Shown: one piece after another, positions 39,801 to 50,214 of the stretch
Position numbering within the stretch: position 1 is the first letter of the stretch
How the letters are laid out: each line of letters opens with the position of its first letter
Assembly: GCA_963920765.1 (NCBI GenBank)
Contig: OY987245.1
Span: 17,004,727 to 17,068,726, forward strand
Direction: 5' to 3'
DNA: 64,000 nt
Origin: Ulota crispa
Taxonomy: Eukaryota > Streptophyta > Bryopsida > Orthotrichales > Orthotrichaceae
Position numbers and translations under genes: made by a program
The notes under the pieces: model-generated
Told to the model about the DNA's origin: nothing
Database searches by the model: none
The model's input: only the letters and a program-made list of their open reading frames with translations

Positions 39801-42800
39801 CCTGCCAGATAGTCAAGCCAACCATGTTAACTTCATGTTGATATAACAAGCGCTGAATCCAGTTCTCTGATTGGTTATACACTAATCCGATGATCAATCT
39901 GTATCAAACAATTGACAAAGACAACCTCTGAAGTGAGAATCGGCAGATTCCACTAGCCATCTTGAAATGAAGTTTACTCTAAAATGGAAGCAGATTATAG
40001 GTAAATTTGTAGTGGTTGTATCTGTATAGGAAGGTGTAAAAATATCCAGAGTGGGTTAAAAATATGCAAACAAATTTCTGTTTCACAACAATAAAATAGA
40101 TACATGTGGAACAATGACAACCTATACAAGCAAATGGTACGTTTCAAGAACATCTCCAACCCTTGGTTCAGTTTTCTCTACATCTACTTCTAAAGAAATT
40201 CAACTTCATTCCGTGGTGAAACACGAAAGTAGGTGACCAACTAACCTTCATTGTAATTATCCTAATGCTTGAGGTGATAGTTACAAAAACTTACGTCATG
40301 CATTCTCATTCCATGATGACGAGCACGTGCTTCTATAAAAGGCCAATCGAAAAAGTCACCATTGTAGGTGACGTAGATACTTGGCTTCACCTCTCGCATG
40401 TGAGAGAACCAGCTAACGAGAAGCTCTTTCTGCAAGTATCAGCGGTCCAGATTAGTCAAACTAGGACATTCCTGACTTTCAGGTAGACAATCCATACGGT
40501 ACTTTATAAGCCGTTCTACAAAGATACAGCCAGTGATTCATCAATTAGCTCCGCATTCAAATTGAGCAGAAAATATTGCTCGGTATTCCGATTGATGCAG
40601 AACTGCAGAGGAACAAACACAACTGTGGAAATCTTAACAGCATAAAAAATTCCACATACCAGTTTCCTAGTATCTCGTCATTAGCCTAGCAAGAAAATGA
40701 CGAGGTCCGATCAACACAAAACAGATCATGCTAGATTTTTAAATGAGCATGTCCCACCTCAGTCCGTGTATTGGTGACCTTGAAGTGACCTTCAAACTCT
40801 GGCTTTGGGGTGTATTCTAAATCTTCGATATCGGCACCCACACACTAGACACCGCCAACCACATATTACAGATCAGCATTTACTTGTACATTGCCAAGGA
40901 CGTCTTGAGAACATAAAAAACCGCTCATTCATTGCAAAATTAGCTCAGGCAGAAGCCTTGTAGAGGATGAAAGGATCACTGGAACAGCCGAAACAAATCC
41001 TTTTCAGATAGATTTTGTGGTTCGATTAAATTAATCCCGGAGTTAAGTTATAATCAAAAGAGCTGAACTTGTTGGAAAATTTGATCACAAAAATAATAAT
41101 GTAGAAAGAAACTTTACCTCACGGTTAACTATTAGAAAGCCCTGGGCGTCAATCATATATGAGATCATCATCACGCTATCGTAAGAGGGATCGGGAAACT
41201 TCAAAGGAAGCTTTGTTGTTTCGATATCAAATGCACAAACTCGCACCTCAGCACGTTGCAGAAGATCTGTTCTTCTTTGCAGTTTTGTTGTGGACGATTC
41301 TACACTGACCATATACCAAAGGCCACATCTAATATCTGCTCACCACATTACATTGTTTTACGTAGTTAGGACATCGAAGGCACTTCTGTACTAAATTCGA
41401 AAGCTCGACTAAGTCGCCTCCTCTCTATCTTACAAGGAATTCTAATTGGTGCAGTTTCTTGACAGCGTATTAAATATTCTTCAGCGCTGAGGGTGGACTA
41501 TTGAAAGCAACGATTCCAAACCCGTACAAAAGGTCGAGTTATTCACAGTCAAGTCATGGCTCTGGGTCATCACGCCTTACCATTATCAATCGCAAACCGA
41601 ATATGATAGGGGACATCATATTCTCTAAGATCCAGCATATGTTCAACGTAGTCTTGAATTTTTCCTGGATGTTTATTTCTGAAATCATCAACAGTATTCA
41701 AAAGTCACTACATTTGCAAGAAAGCCATACAACTTTCTAGAGATGTGCTAAACCAGTGAAGGGCAATCTTCAAGCTGTCTAAAACAGGAAAACAGTAAAC
41801 AGAATTTTCTGAATTCAGTCAACAGAAAGGACAGAAGATCATACAGCGTGCACATTGTTTGTGATTTAGGGAGGTGGAGAAAAGTTCGCCCACTTACACT
41901 ACACTGCTAAAGAGTGACTCATAGGCCTGGGCAGCATCCAATTTTGCCCGATTTCGCTCAACCAGAGGCAGCAACTCACTCTTTACACTCACTAGCTCTT
42001 GCACAGTGTTGAAACTGACTTTTAAGTATTTACGTTGCAAGCCTGAAAGATGATTTTTCTGCAATACGGTAAATACTGAGAATGAATTTAAGCTTCTGAA
42101 TTAATCCAACAGGAGAGCAGTCGAATAAAGACTTCAGTTTCATATTCTAACCACAGTTCGCAGAACGAGTCAACTGGATAGAACTCTATAGAAACACTCA
42201 CCAAGTCAAGATCCTCTTTATTAACTATATCGATGTTAGCAATTTGCCCCTCATACCGCCGCCTTAGATAAGAATCAACCTCCAGCTCTGTATTTTCCTG
42301 CAAATATAATTCATTGTAAGTAGCATAGATACAGATGCTGAAGAACTTGATAGAAGAGGAACGATGGGCATTTCTAACTTTCAGCACTTCTTAGTTTCAA
42401 CTTAAACACGACTTGAAAAGTATCCTCAGATCCAATATATTATTCCATCCATGCCAAAAAAACTCCGGCGTTGCTCTTTGCTTGTTCATCACAATACTAT
42501 GCAAAAATAAGGAAGACTGCCCAGCGTTAGCTACTACCTTGGTTCCCAAGTAAAAGTAAGGGGCAAACTTCACTTGTGCCTTGAAGGTAGAACCATCCTG
42601 GATACCATTGAGCATCTTCGTCAGTACTACGGTATATTCGCTCGACAAGTGGGCAGTGTTGATGTCATATCATGATATATATTATATCTCTACATACCAA
42701 AGTAAAGAGAGAGTGGCTATTCGATTTCAGGTAGCTGAATGATTTGCAATTGAAGACATTGAGCACAAAAAACAACTCTTCAATAAACAGGGTAAAATAC

Positions 42801-43401
42801 CTGGCACATGAAGTAAAGGTTAACACAGCTGTATGTGACATTGTCATTATTGGGATCATCCATTGCCGACTGCGTCAAAAAAATAAATGTAACATGATAA
42901 GACTTCAAATACTTAACAAAATTGTTACATAGAATCACTGAGGACTCCAGGACTAAAGAGGCAAGAAGCGAAGCTCGAACACCATCTAGTGTAAACGGAA
43001 AACCCTAAGTGAAAATTTTGGCTAAGGAGTCGAGGATCCCGTCAAGATATTCCAGCCAGCAGATTGAATTGAGCGGCAATAGAAAAAGACGAGAAAATCC
43101 AAATTGAAGAAACGCTTAAAGAGAAGAAGAAAAAAATTGAACATACCGAGACCATGTTGAGAAGCCATCCCAGACGAGGCTCCCCTTCGGAGAAGATCTG
43201 ATATCCAAAGCTTGCCTCCAACGCGTCTTCGGAGGTCCGCCATACTTTCGACCTGCCTACTCGTCTTACACTATCACCCCCGTCCTTGTGACTCTCCGCA
43301 AGTCCTCCTTCCTTCCCAAATTTACCCCTTCTTCTCCCTCCAAACCTGCCACGGCCGCCATCCGCCCTGCCTCCAAAAAGCCCTCTCCCTCGCCCTCTCA
43401 T
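24087..43401 (-). CDS. POL2: DNA polymerase epsilon catalytic subunit A, complete gene with about 45 exons
   Basis: This is the leading-strand replicative polymerase, catalytic subunit of the CMG-linked Pol epsilon holoenzyme in the nucleus. Translation from 43401 starts with a G/R-rich leader ([11 protein letters not shown]) and joins [16 protein letters not shown] of the conserved N terminus. The first exons, with exact frame, are 43147-43401, 42801-42869, 42538-42597, 42202-42297 and 41898-42058. The 3'-5' exonuclease ([28 protein letters not shown]) and B-family polymerase motifs ([30 protein letters not shown]) are intact. The inactive second half is present. The C terminus ends in cysteine clusters ([22 protein letters not shown]) and a stop at 24087. 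Introns are short. The frame is preserved at every junction I checked, so the gene looks functional. Arabidopsis has two such genes; only one lies here. Confidence 0.96.
24858..33126 (-). other. POL2: Pol epsilon non-catalytic second half
   Basis: Conserved blocks are [10 protein letters not shown] (32983-33126), the basic linker [18 protein letters not shown] (about 32385), [18 protein letters not shown] (31666-31862), [20 protein letters not shown] (30346-30530), [20 protein letters not shown] (28977-29060), [15 protein letters not shown] (near 28080-28160) and [21 protein letters not shown] (27280-27550). This half is the degenerate polymerase/exonuclease fold that anchors the holoenzyme to the helicase. 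Exon ends between 25,000 and 31,000 were not all resolved. Confidence 0.85.
28165..28840. mobile_element. GC-rich insertion in a Pol epsilon intron, possible solo LTR or small retroelement
   Basis: An 800-bp intron interrupts the [12 protein letters not shown] junction, while its neighbours are about 70-300 bp. The plus strand contains GGGTATAAATAGAAGAGG at about 28329, a textbook TATA box, followed by A/T-rich leader-like sequence. A purine-rich tract comes next (28455-28530), then two imperfect copies of GGAGCC(T)AAAAAGC(T)CCTGCTCCCAT (about 28550 and 28610). Composition differs sharply from the flanks. No coding domain was seen. Confidence 0.45.
33442..38597 (-). other. POL2: Pol epsilon polymerase core with iron-sulphur cysteines
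   Basis: Motif [20 protein letters not shown], is at about 37455-37562. Cysteines follow in [16 protein letters not shown] (about 37190-37310), with a further one in KKYCQK (about 36809-36955). This is the set that binds a 4Fe-4S cluster in Pol epsilon. The finger helix [14 protein letters not shown] is at about 35821-35903. Motif [10 protein letters not shown], is at about 35310-35484. The thumb runs through [13 protein letters not shown] (34288-34433) and [12 protein letters not shown] (33442-33642). Confidence 0.9.
38829..41330 (-). other. POL2: Pol epsilon 3'-5' proofreading exonuclease exons
   Basis: Exo [16 protein letters not shown], is in the exon ending at 41118. Exo [18 protein letters not shown], is near 40300-40435. 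[22 protein letters not shown] is at about 39678-39799. Exo [23 protein letters not shown], is at about 38829-38997. The metal-binding acids (D and E of FDIET, D of NGDFFDW, D of SVSDAV) are all present, so proofreading should be active. Confidence 0.92.
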
Positions 43402-45109
43402 GGTTCCCTTGCCTGAATGTCAGGACCTCCGTTCTCTTTATGTGATGGTAACCATAAAGCGCCAACTTTTCAACCTGTCCGCTATACTTACAACCTCTGT
43501 TATGCAAAAGCCCTAGCATTAAAATGCTCTACTATATTCTCCCTGTGTTGGCAAGATTCTAATTTCCTCCAACGACATAGCTTCCATCCTCAGGCCGAGG
43601 ACTTCGCCGGGGTCTCAGTCCTTCCGATTGACCTCGAGTTCCATCCTAAGAGCCCCACGACCAGATTACCTAGAGGAATTCCTACCTGCCAACACATCTA
43701 ACATCACCTCAGGAGTCTATACATGCCTTCAAATTCGAGCTCAGATAATTAATCAATATGCTCAATTTAAAATCTCCGGAAATCAGTGAAGGCCGCAAAA
43801 GCTCCAAAGCGAGATTCATCTCCAGCGTACATATAAACCTCAAAAGTAGTTTCAGGTCCCGGTCTCAACCTTACGAATTAAAACGAAAAACATAGTTGCA
43901 AATGGTATCCAACGTCACGAAAAACGGTCGAAAACTACAGATTCCAGAATATTGCACTGCATTCTCGACTGTTCTGTTTCAGCATGCTATGTTTGTCAGC
44001 TGTAACCTCTCAGACGCAACTGGAAAACGTTGGAAAAGCGTTCTAATTGAGGCTAGCTTAGACAAAAAGAAAGTTCGTTTTTGGTAATGCCTACGCGGTG
44101 AAGAAAATGCCACAGCCAGAACGCCGGACCGAACGCCACAAAAAAGGTTCAAGCACATAAAATCCTTCGCAAACCTCAAAGATCCAAAACAGAATTTTCA
44201 AAGCATCACTCCGGGATTGTAAACTCACCAAAAGATCTCTTCCCGAATACAAATGATCACGAGATCTTCAACCCGAAGACCTCCACGAAGTCCGCTTTTG
44301 TAATCCAATGCAATCCATCCAAAATGACACCACAAACGCACCGCACCGCACAATGCTCCTCCTTGTGCGCCCTAGTGAAGTGAACTTCCACTGTAATGCA
44401 CCGAATTCGACGCTAGATAGCAGAAAATGCTCCTCTCAACACCTACAATTCAACTCCGCGCCTCACTGAATCATGTCACGAGCATAAAACGGCGACAAAT
44501 CGTGAAGGAAATGTGCCGCAGCTCAACACTCAGGTTTCCCTTTCGATTTCTCTGCGCTCAGACGCAAGGGCGGGAAACAGCCTCACTGCGATCTAACCAC
44601 AACGTAGATAAACGGAATGAAATATCTTTTAGTTTTGTTCATTTGGTAATGTACGTATCCGGTAGATCTAGGAAAAGGGTAGGTCAGTGCAGACCAGAAA
44701 GACGTTGCTCATTTAGAGTGTGCAAACAGCGGATCGTGTAACGTCGACGTCAGTCAAATGGTGCTGGAATTTTCAATGGAGTGTCTGTCGGTTTTTTTGT
44801 GATTTCCGATGAGTGCGAGGAACTTGTGTCACGGCAGGCATGATGGATAGCGCAACGGTGGAAGTGCAGCAATATTCCACACTTGGTTGTGCGGAGAGGG
44901 TTTCATGACACTGCGACAACAGCGTTTTGAGGTATAATTAGACTATAGTGGTTACACCGCAAATACCGGTCTCTTTGTTCATTCTTTGTGTTTACATTCA
45001 TCCGTCTTGCGAAATCGGTTGTATGTTGTTGAGTTTGAGACTTTTTTGTGGAGTTTACGATTGAGCTGCAGAGTGCAGAGGCCTTGGTTAATATTAGACC
45101 AATTTACTA
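43402..45109. other. Head-to-head intergenic region between polymerase epsilon and COI1
   Basis: The two start codons are 2986 bp apart on opposite strands. The region nearest 43401 is C/T-rich on the plus strand (G/A-rich for the polymerase), as in a promoter or 5' UTR. No third gene is supported: the small frames near 43417-44741 have no domain or splice support. Confidence 0.5.
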
Positions 45110-45840
45110 AGATGCGTTTTCTTTCAGATAGAGAAGCTGAGAGCTTAAGTGATTGAGTCCTAGTTTTGAGTTACACGATTTTCGTTTGCATTCGGCAGAG
45201 TACTGGTCCATAGCTTTTCGTTTTAACTGCTACCGTTTTACTTAATCCTCATGTGTTTAGAAGATGCTCTGTTCTGTCAGATAGCAAGTTGAGAGAGCTT
45301 AAGTGATTTGAGTCCTAGTTTTAAGTTACACGATTTTCGTTTGCTTTCGGCAGAGTATTTGATTCGGTGCAGAGCTTTTCGTTTAAGCTGCTACCGTTTT
45401 ACTTAACCCTCATGTATTCAGAAGATGCTCTGTTCTTTCAGATAGCCAGTTGAGAGTTCTTAAGTGATTGAGTCCTGGTTTTAAGTTACACGTTATTCGT
45501 TTGCATTCAGCAGATTACTGGTCCATAGCTTTTCGTTTAAGCTGCTACCGTCCTCGTGTGTTCAGAAGATGCTCTGTGTATCAACCTTCGCATGCTTTGA
45601 TGATTGCTCAGAGGCCATGGACTAATTTACTAAGATGCGTTTTCTTTCAGATAGCACGTTGAGTGCTCAAGTGATTGAGTCCTAGTTTTAAGTTTCACGA
45701 TTTTCGTTTGCATTCGGCAGAGTACTGGTCCATAGATTTTCGTTTAAGCTGCTACCGTTTTACTTAATCCTCGTGTGTTCAGAAGATGCTCTGTGTGTCA
45801 ACCTTCGCATGCTTTGACGATTGCTTAATGAAACTTAAAC
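45110..45840. repeat. Four tandem ~150-bp repeats upstream of COI1
   Basis: Units start near 45110, 45261, 45421 and 45630. Each opens with AAGATGC, then TCAGATAG, GTGATT(T)GAGTCCT, TTACACGATTTTCGTTTGC and GCTGCTACCG. Two spacers contain TCAACCTTCGCATGCTTTGA (about 45576 and 45798). They lie 550-1280 bp upstream of the start codon, in the promoter or 5' UTR region. Confidence 0.88.
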
Positions 45841-45992
45841 AACAATTTATATGTAAAGTTCTGGTGTTGCTCAGTGGACGATAAAGTTTTGAAGTATTCA
45901 GGAACTTAATACCGACAACAATTTATATGTAAAGTTCTGGTGTTGTTCAGTGGACGATAAAGTTTTGAAATAGTCAGGAACTTAATACCGAC
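45841..45992. repeat. 76-bp tandem duplication upstream of COI1
   Basis: Units 45841-45916 and 45917-45992 both run from AACAATTTATATGTAAAGTT to GAACTTAATACCGAC with only a few mismatches. The array directly follows the ~150-bp repeats. Confidence 0.93.
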
Positions 45993-46378
45993 TTTAGCCA
46001 AGATTACGGTTCTGCAACTCGATTCTCTTGCTCAATTTTTAGCTGCCTTGGTACATAGTTTATGACTGTATGAAGTTTGAGTGGTGTTGTTTGGAGGCTT
46101 AGAACATTTTTCAATTAGAAGGTTTAGAGGGACGTGTGGTGCTCGGAGGACAATAACCCTTGAAATGTAGAATGTCGGTATATTTTCTCGCATAGAACTC
46201 ACACCGGGTTTCGTCGGAGCAGCACTCGCGTAAGGTGTTGATGAGGTACGATCACTGCCTCATTAGATATTGCAATTATAATTCTCTTTCTAGTTGCTAG
46301 GGGTGGCTTGAGCTTAAGTCTGGAGTTTTGTCTATGGAATTAGGAGCAGTAGGTGATGGAGTTCAGTTTGCAACTCTT

Positions 46379-46390
46379 ATGTCAGCATGA
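46379..46390 (+). promoter_or_regulatory. Three-codon upstream frame overlapping the COI1 start (ATGA overlap)
   Basis: ATG TCA GCA TGA at 46379-46390 terminates on the TGA that overlaps the COI1 ATG at 46387-46389. If the transcript starts upstream, this minimal frame could lower initiation or feed it by reinitiation. Confidence 0.5.
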
Positions 46391-48496
46391 GTTCAAACCC
46401 TTCTGTTTCGGGATCGGGAGAGATGGAGTCAATGTTTGGGCAAAACAATCGGGCGAGGGTGGTGGCTACGGGGGCGATGGCGATGACGGACGAGACCCTG
46501 GCGTGTGTGTTGAAGTACGTCGATGAGCCGCGGGATAGAGCAGCGGTATCACTGGTGTGCCAGCAATGGCATCGCGTGGACGGTATGACGCGCAAGGTTG
46601 TCACCATTGCCAACATGTACGCCACCAGCCCTGCATCGCTCACGCGGCGCTTCAAGTGCCTGCGAGGGCTGCGTCTCAAGGGCAAGCCGCGCGCAGCGGA
46701 GTATGACCTGGTACAGAGCAACTGGGGAGGCTATGCTGAGCCATGGCTGCAGGAGCTGACTGGGAACTACAGAGACCTTCACACTTTGCAGCTGCGGCGC
46801 TTGACGGTGCTGGATTCGGATTTGGCGCTCATTGCGGAGTCAACGTATAGCTCGGGGTTGCAAGTGTTACACCTGCACAAGTGTGTCGGTTTCACCACCA
46901 ATGGCCTTATTCCTATTGCTCGCTCTTGTCGGTAAGCCTCATTTCTGCCATCTGCCGAAATTCTAGGGTTCAAATTTTGAAATAATGTTTTCTAAGGACG
47001 AGTGTTTTCTGATAACTGCTTCTATCTCCTGCTCAAATCATGTCGGACTATTTCTATGATGGTTTCTAACTCGGAAATCTTTGATTTCGTGGACATCACC
47101 TGAAAGGAGTGTTATTGCTGAATACGATCTGCCTTCTGCTGTGTGACTTCTAGGTCTCTGAAAAGGCTGAGCTTAGAAGACAGCGAAGTAGAAGACAAAG
47201 GAGGAGAATGGATACATGCCTTAGCTCACTGCAACTCGACCTTGGAAGAGCTGCATTTCGGTGTCCTGGGAATCGGAGATGTCGACGTTAGAGATTTGGT
47301 GATGTTAGTGGAGAACTGCAGGTCATTGGTGTGCCTGAAAGTGGGTGAAGTTGAGATGCTTAATATGGCTGATGTTCTGAGGAGAGTGCCTCATCTCGAA
47401 GAGCTTGGTGCAGGGTGTTACAATGAGGACGAAGATGTTGTGGATGAGAACGTTGTGCCCGTCGAATTGCCAAAGCGCTTAAAATCATTATCAGGAATGT
47501 GGTCCCTCACGGACGTTGGATTGTCAATGATTCTCCCTGTTGCACCGAACCTAAGAAAACTCGATCTCAGATTCACTCTTCTAAGTAGTGAAGGCCAGTG
47601 CTTGCTTTTCAGTCATTGTCGTTCTCTCGAAGAACTGCAGGTGCATCATCTTTATACATGAGCTAAATTTCTTAATTTTTCTGTGAATGAACATCTTCGT
47701 AAATGAAGCGAGATTCATCAAAGTGGCCATTGTTTTGTTCCATGGACAGACACGGAATACACTGGGCGATGATGGCATGGAGACACTCGGAAGGACATGC
47801 AAAGAGTTAAGGAAGCTGCGAGTAGAGGATGATGAAACAGGAGCTATTACCCAGAGAGGTGTTGTTGCAGTGGCTCAAGGTTGTATAAAGCTAGTACAGC
47901 TGATTCTCTTTGTCGCCAGCGTCAGCAACGCTACTTTGGCGATGGTGGGTCAATGCTGTCCAGATTTGACGGATATCCGTATTGTTTTAGAGGCCAGGCC
48001 AAGGCCTGGCCATGACCCTCCAGATTTCCCTCTTGACGATGGCTTGAAGTTAATGCTCAAGGGCTGTGTTCACCTGACCCGGCTGGCTTTCTATTTACGT
48101 CACGGTTGTTTAACAGACAGTGGAATGGAATACATAGGCATTCATGGTCCCAACCTCAAGTGGTTACTGATAGGATGCACAGGTGCAAGCGATGTTGGGC
48201 TAGCGAATTTGGCATTCCGGTCCCAACGTATCCAACGACTGGAGATTCGGGACTGCCCTTTTGGAGGTGCAGGCCTTGCTGCTGCTGTTACAGCCATGAG
48301 TTCCCTCAAGTATCTATGGGTGCAGGGAACCCGAGCCATGGAAGCTGGGCGTAACTTAGCGGCACTTGCTCGTCCTTTTCTTACCGTGGAGGTCTGTCCT
48401 CCAGCTGGTGGGGAACCACAGCTGCAGCTGTTTGCTTACTACACCCTTGCTGGGCCTCGCACAGATGGCCCTTCGGATCTCACGATTTTCGCTTGA
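46387..48496 (+). CDS. COI1: COI1-type F-box/LRR jasmonate-family receptor
   Basis: Exons 46387-46931, 47154-47640 and 47750-48496 give 592 aa, the same length as Arabidopsis COI1. The protein would be the substrate receptor of an SCF ubiquitin ligase that binds JAZ repressors with an oxylipin hormone in the nucleus. An F-box lies at about 33-75 (ETLACVLKYVDEPRDRAAVSLVCQQW), then leucine-rich repeats with KGKPRAAEYDL (99-108), NWGGYAEPW, TQRGVVAVAQGC, FYLRHG, KYLWVQG and AYYTLAGPRTDGP. Aligning to my recollection of Arabidopsis COI1, the pocket arginines R85, R348, R409 and R496 (here 102, 368, 421, 511), Y444, W467 and L469 are kept. A384 is Ile396, Y386 is Phe398, M88 is Glu105 and F89 is Tyr106. 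TIR1-type auxin receptors are less similar. The gene stands alone, head-to-head with polymerase epsilon. Confidence 0.94.
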
Positions 48497-48975
48497 ATAT
48501 GCGGCCAGAATTCCTGCTCTCACAGAATCCACGGTGCAGGACAAATTTGTCTTTTTGCCAGTTTTCTGGGCTATAGGCAAATAGATAGCGTACTACCACC
48601 CTACTTGGCATGTTCCTACCTCTAAATCCCTTCTTTCGATTTTCGACATGTAATCAGCAGAGAGATCTTTACAAAATTTGTACTATTGTGTGCAGAGTAG
48701 TTGTTCCAAGTACGCACCTGATTATTCTTGAACACAAGTGCCAGCAGTATGCAGATATCGGCCTTGGCTTTGGATTCTTTTCATCCACTACCACCACCTT
48801 GGCTATATCATAGCAAATGCATTATGAACTTGTGGTATGTGTAACTTGTTCACCCTTCCATGAAGGTCGCTATGTAGTATGTGATTAGGTTTGAGAGAAT
48901 AATCTCCTTTGATTCTGTTTTCACCTGAGTAAAGGATTTTGCACATTTTCAGCTCTCTTTGCTTTTACTCTTTGT
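48497..48975. other. 3' flank of COI1
   Basis: Probably the 3' UTR and terminator region. No other feature was seen. Confidence 0.5.
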
Positions 48976-49600
48976 GTACTGTAGGTTGAGAGCAGATTTG
49001 GCATAAATTAATTTCCCAAATTATAGCCCGATTATTCTGTAAATTATTCTCTGAAAAAAGCCCAATGTCAAATAAAACAAAAAATTGAATTACCTATTAT
49101 TGTAGAAGTCATTAAGCCTACACCAAATAGTGCATTTAGGTTGTCCCAGACTATATGTTGACCATGCTTGGATTTGACATGGTTTGCAACTTAGATGTTA
49201 ATTTATTTTTTGGCAGCTTTGTAGTGGTTGTAAGGCCATTCAAATTTTGTTTTTTTGCATGAAAATCATCTTCACTGCATTAAAAGTGTAAGATATGAGA
49301 AATTAGTGTGGGGCAACCTAAATGCACTATTTGGTGTAGCTAATTTTGGAAGGTCAAGGCTAATTCTATTAGGGTTCAATTTACTACAAACTTTGTACCA
49401 AGGCCTAATTTTGGAAAGTCAAAAATACTTGGAAGAAGGCTTGATTCTACTAAAAAAGTAGTTGATTGCCATATAGTAATTTCTTTTTTTGAAAATGCCT
49501 AATTCTCAACTAATTACTAAATTGGATGTTGAATCAAAAATTTCTGAAAAAGTAATTAATTTGACAGTTGACTGTCAAATCTACTCTCAACCTATAGTAC
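48976..49600. mobile_element. Inverted-repeat element, TAGGTTGAGAGCAGATTTG family, long copy
   Basis: The left end GTACTGTAGGTTGAGAGCAG is complementary, with one mismatch, to the right end (CTACTCTCAACCTATAGTAC). The sequence GGAAGGTCAAGGCTAATTCT and the GCCTAATTTTGGAAAGTCAA arm recur in the copy at 60346-60746. Confidence 0.83.
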
Positions 49601-49861
49601 TCTTTGTGATTACATTTATTTTTCAATTACCAAACCAAATTTAATGTTAAGTTACTAGGATTTCACTAACAATAAATGAATTAAAGTCATAAGGAGAAAT
49701 AGTGGTCATCAATGATATAAAATAGGTTTTAGGTAGGCTAGTTCTATTGGAATTATTGATCAATTATTTTTACTGAAATAAAGTTTTGCAATGGTTGTGT
49801 GGGGATATGGTTTTTATTGGAATTGGGGGATTTATGGTTCAAAGGTTATTGGTGTTTTATA

Positions 49862-50214
49862 CTCCCATTGTTTCTGAAAGAAACCCGGATTCATGAATTT
49901 TTTTTGTTTCAGAAAAAAACCCATGTTTGTCTCTTGAGTTGATTTATTTTATTTTATTGATTGCTAATGTTAGCATTACAAAATTCATTTAGTGATTTTT
50001 GTTTGCAAATTTTGCTTATCATTAAGCTAGAATTTTCAATAATATCAACATAAAGATTTGGTTTTTTTATAGATGGGACTATTTGAAAAAACTGAAATTA
50101 GGTTTGAAATGGTTTAAGCCTAATATCCAATAACTTCCAATTACAATTTGTTGTTAATATTCCTTAATTCCTCACAAATTCTCAAATACAGGTTTCTTTC
50201 AGAAACAGAGGGAG
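49862..50214. mobile_element. Stowaway-like miniature element, second family
   Basis: Ends CTCCCATTGTTTCTGAAAGA and TCTTTCAGAAACAGAGGGAG are inverted repeats flanked by TA. The termini share CTCCC/GGGAG and the TA target with the elements at 9642 and 22783. The next bases (TTTCTGAAAGAAACC) define a separate family. No coding capacity. Confidence 0.85.

Noticed and set aside
46387-48496. First reading of the COI1 specificity residue as Ala in the AFYLR motif
   Set aside because: Counting along Arabidopsis COI1 puts Ala384 in EYMAVYV, not in FAFYLR (which holds Tyr444). The correct counterpart here is Ile396.
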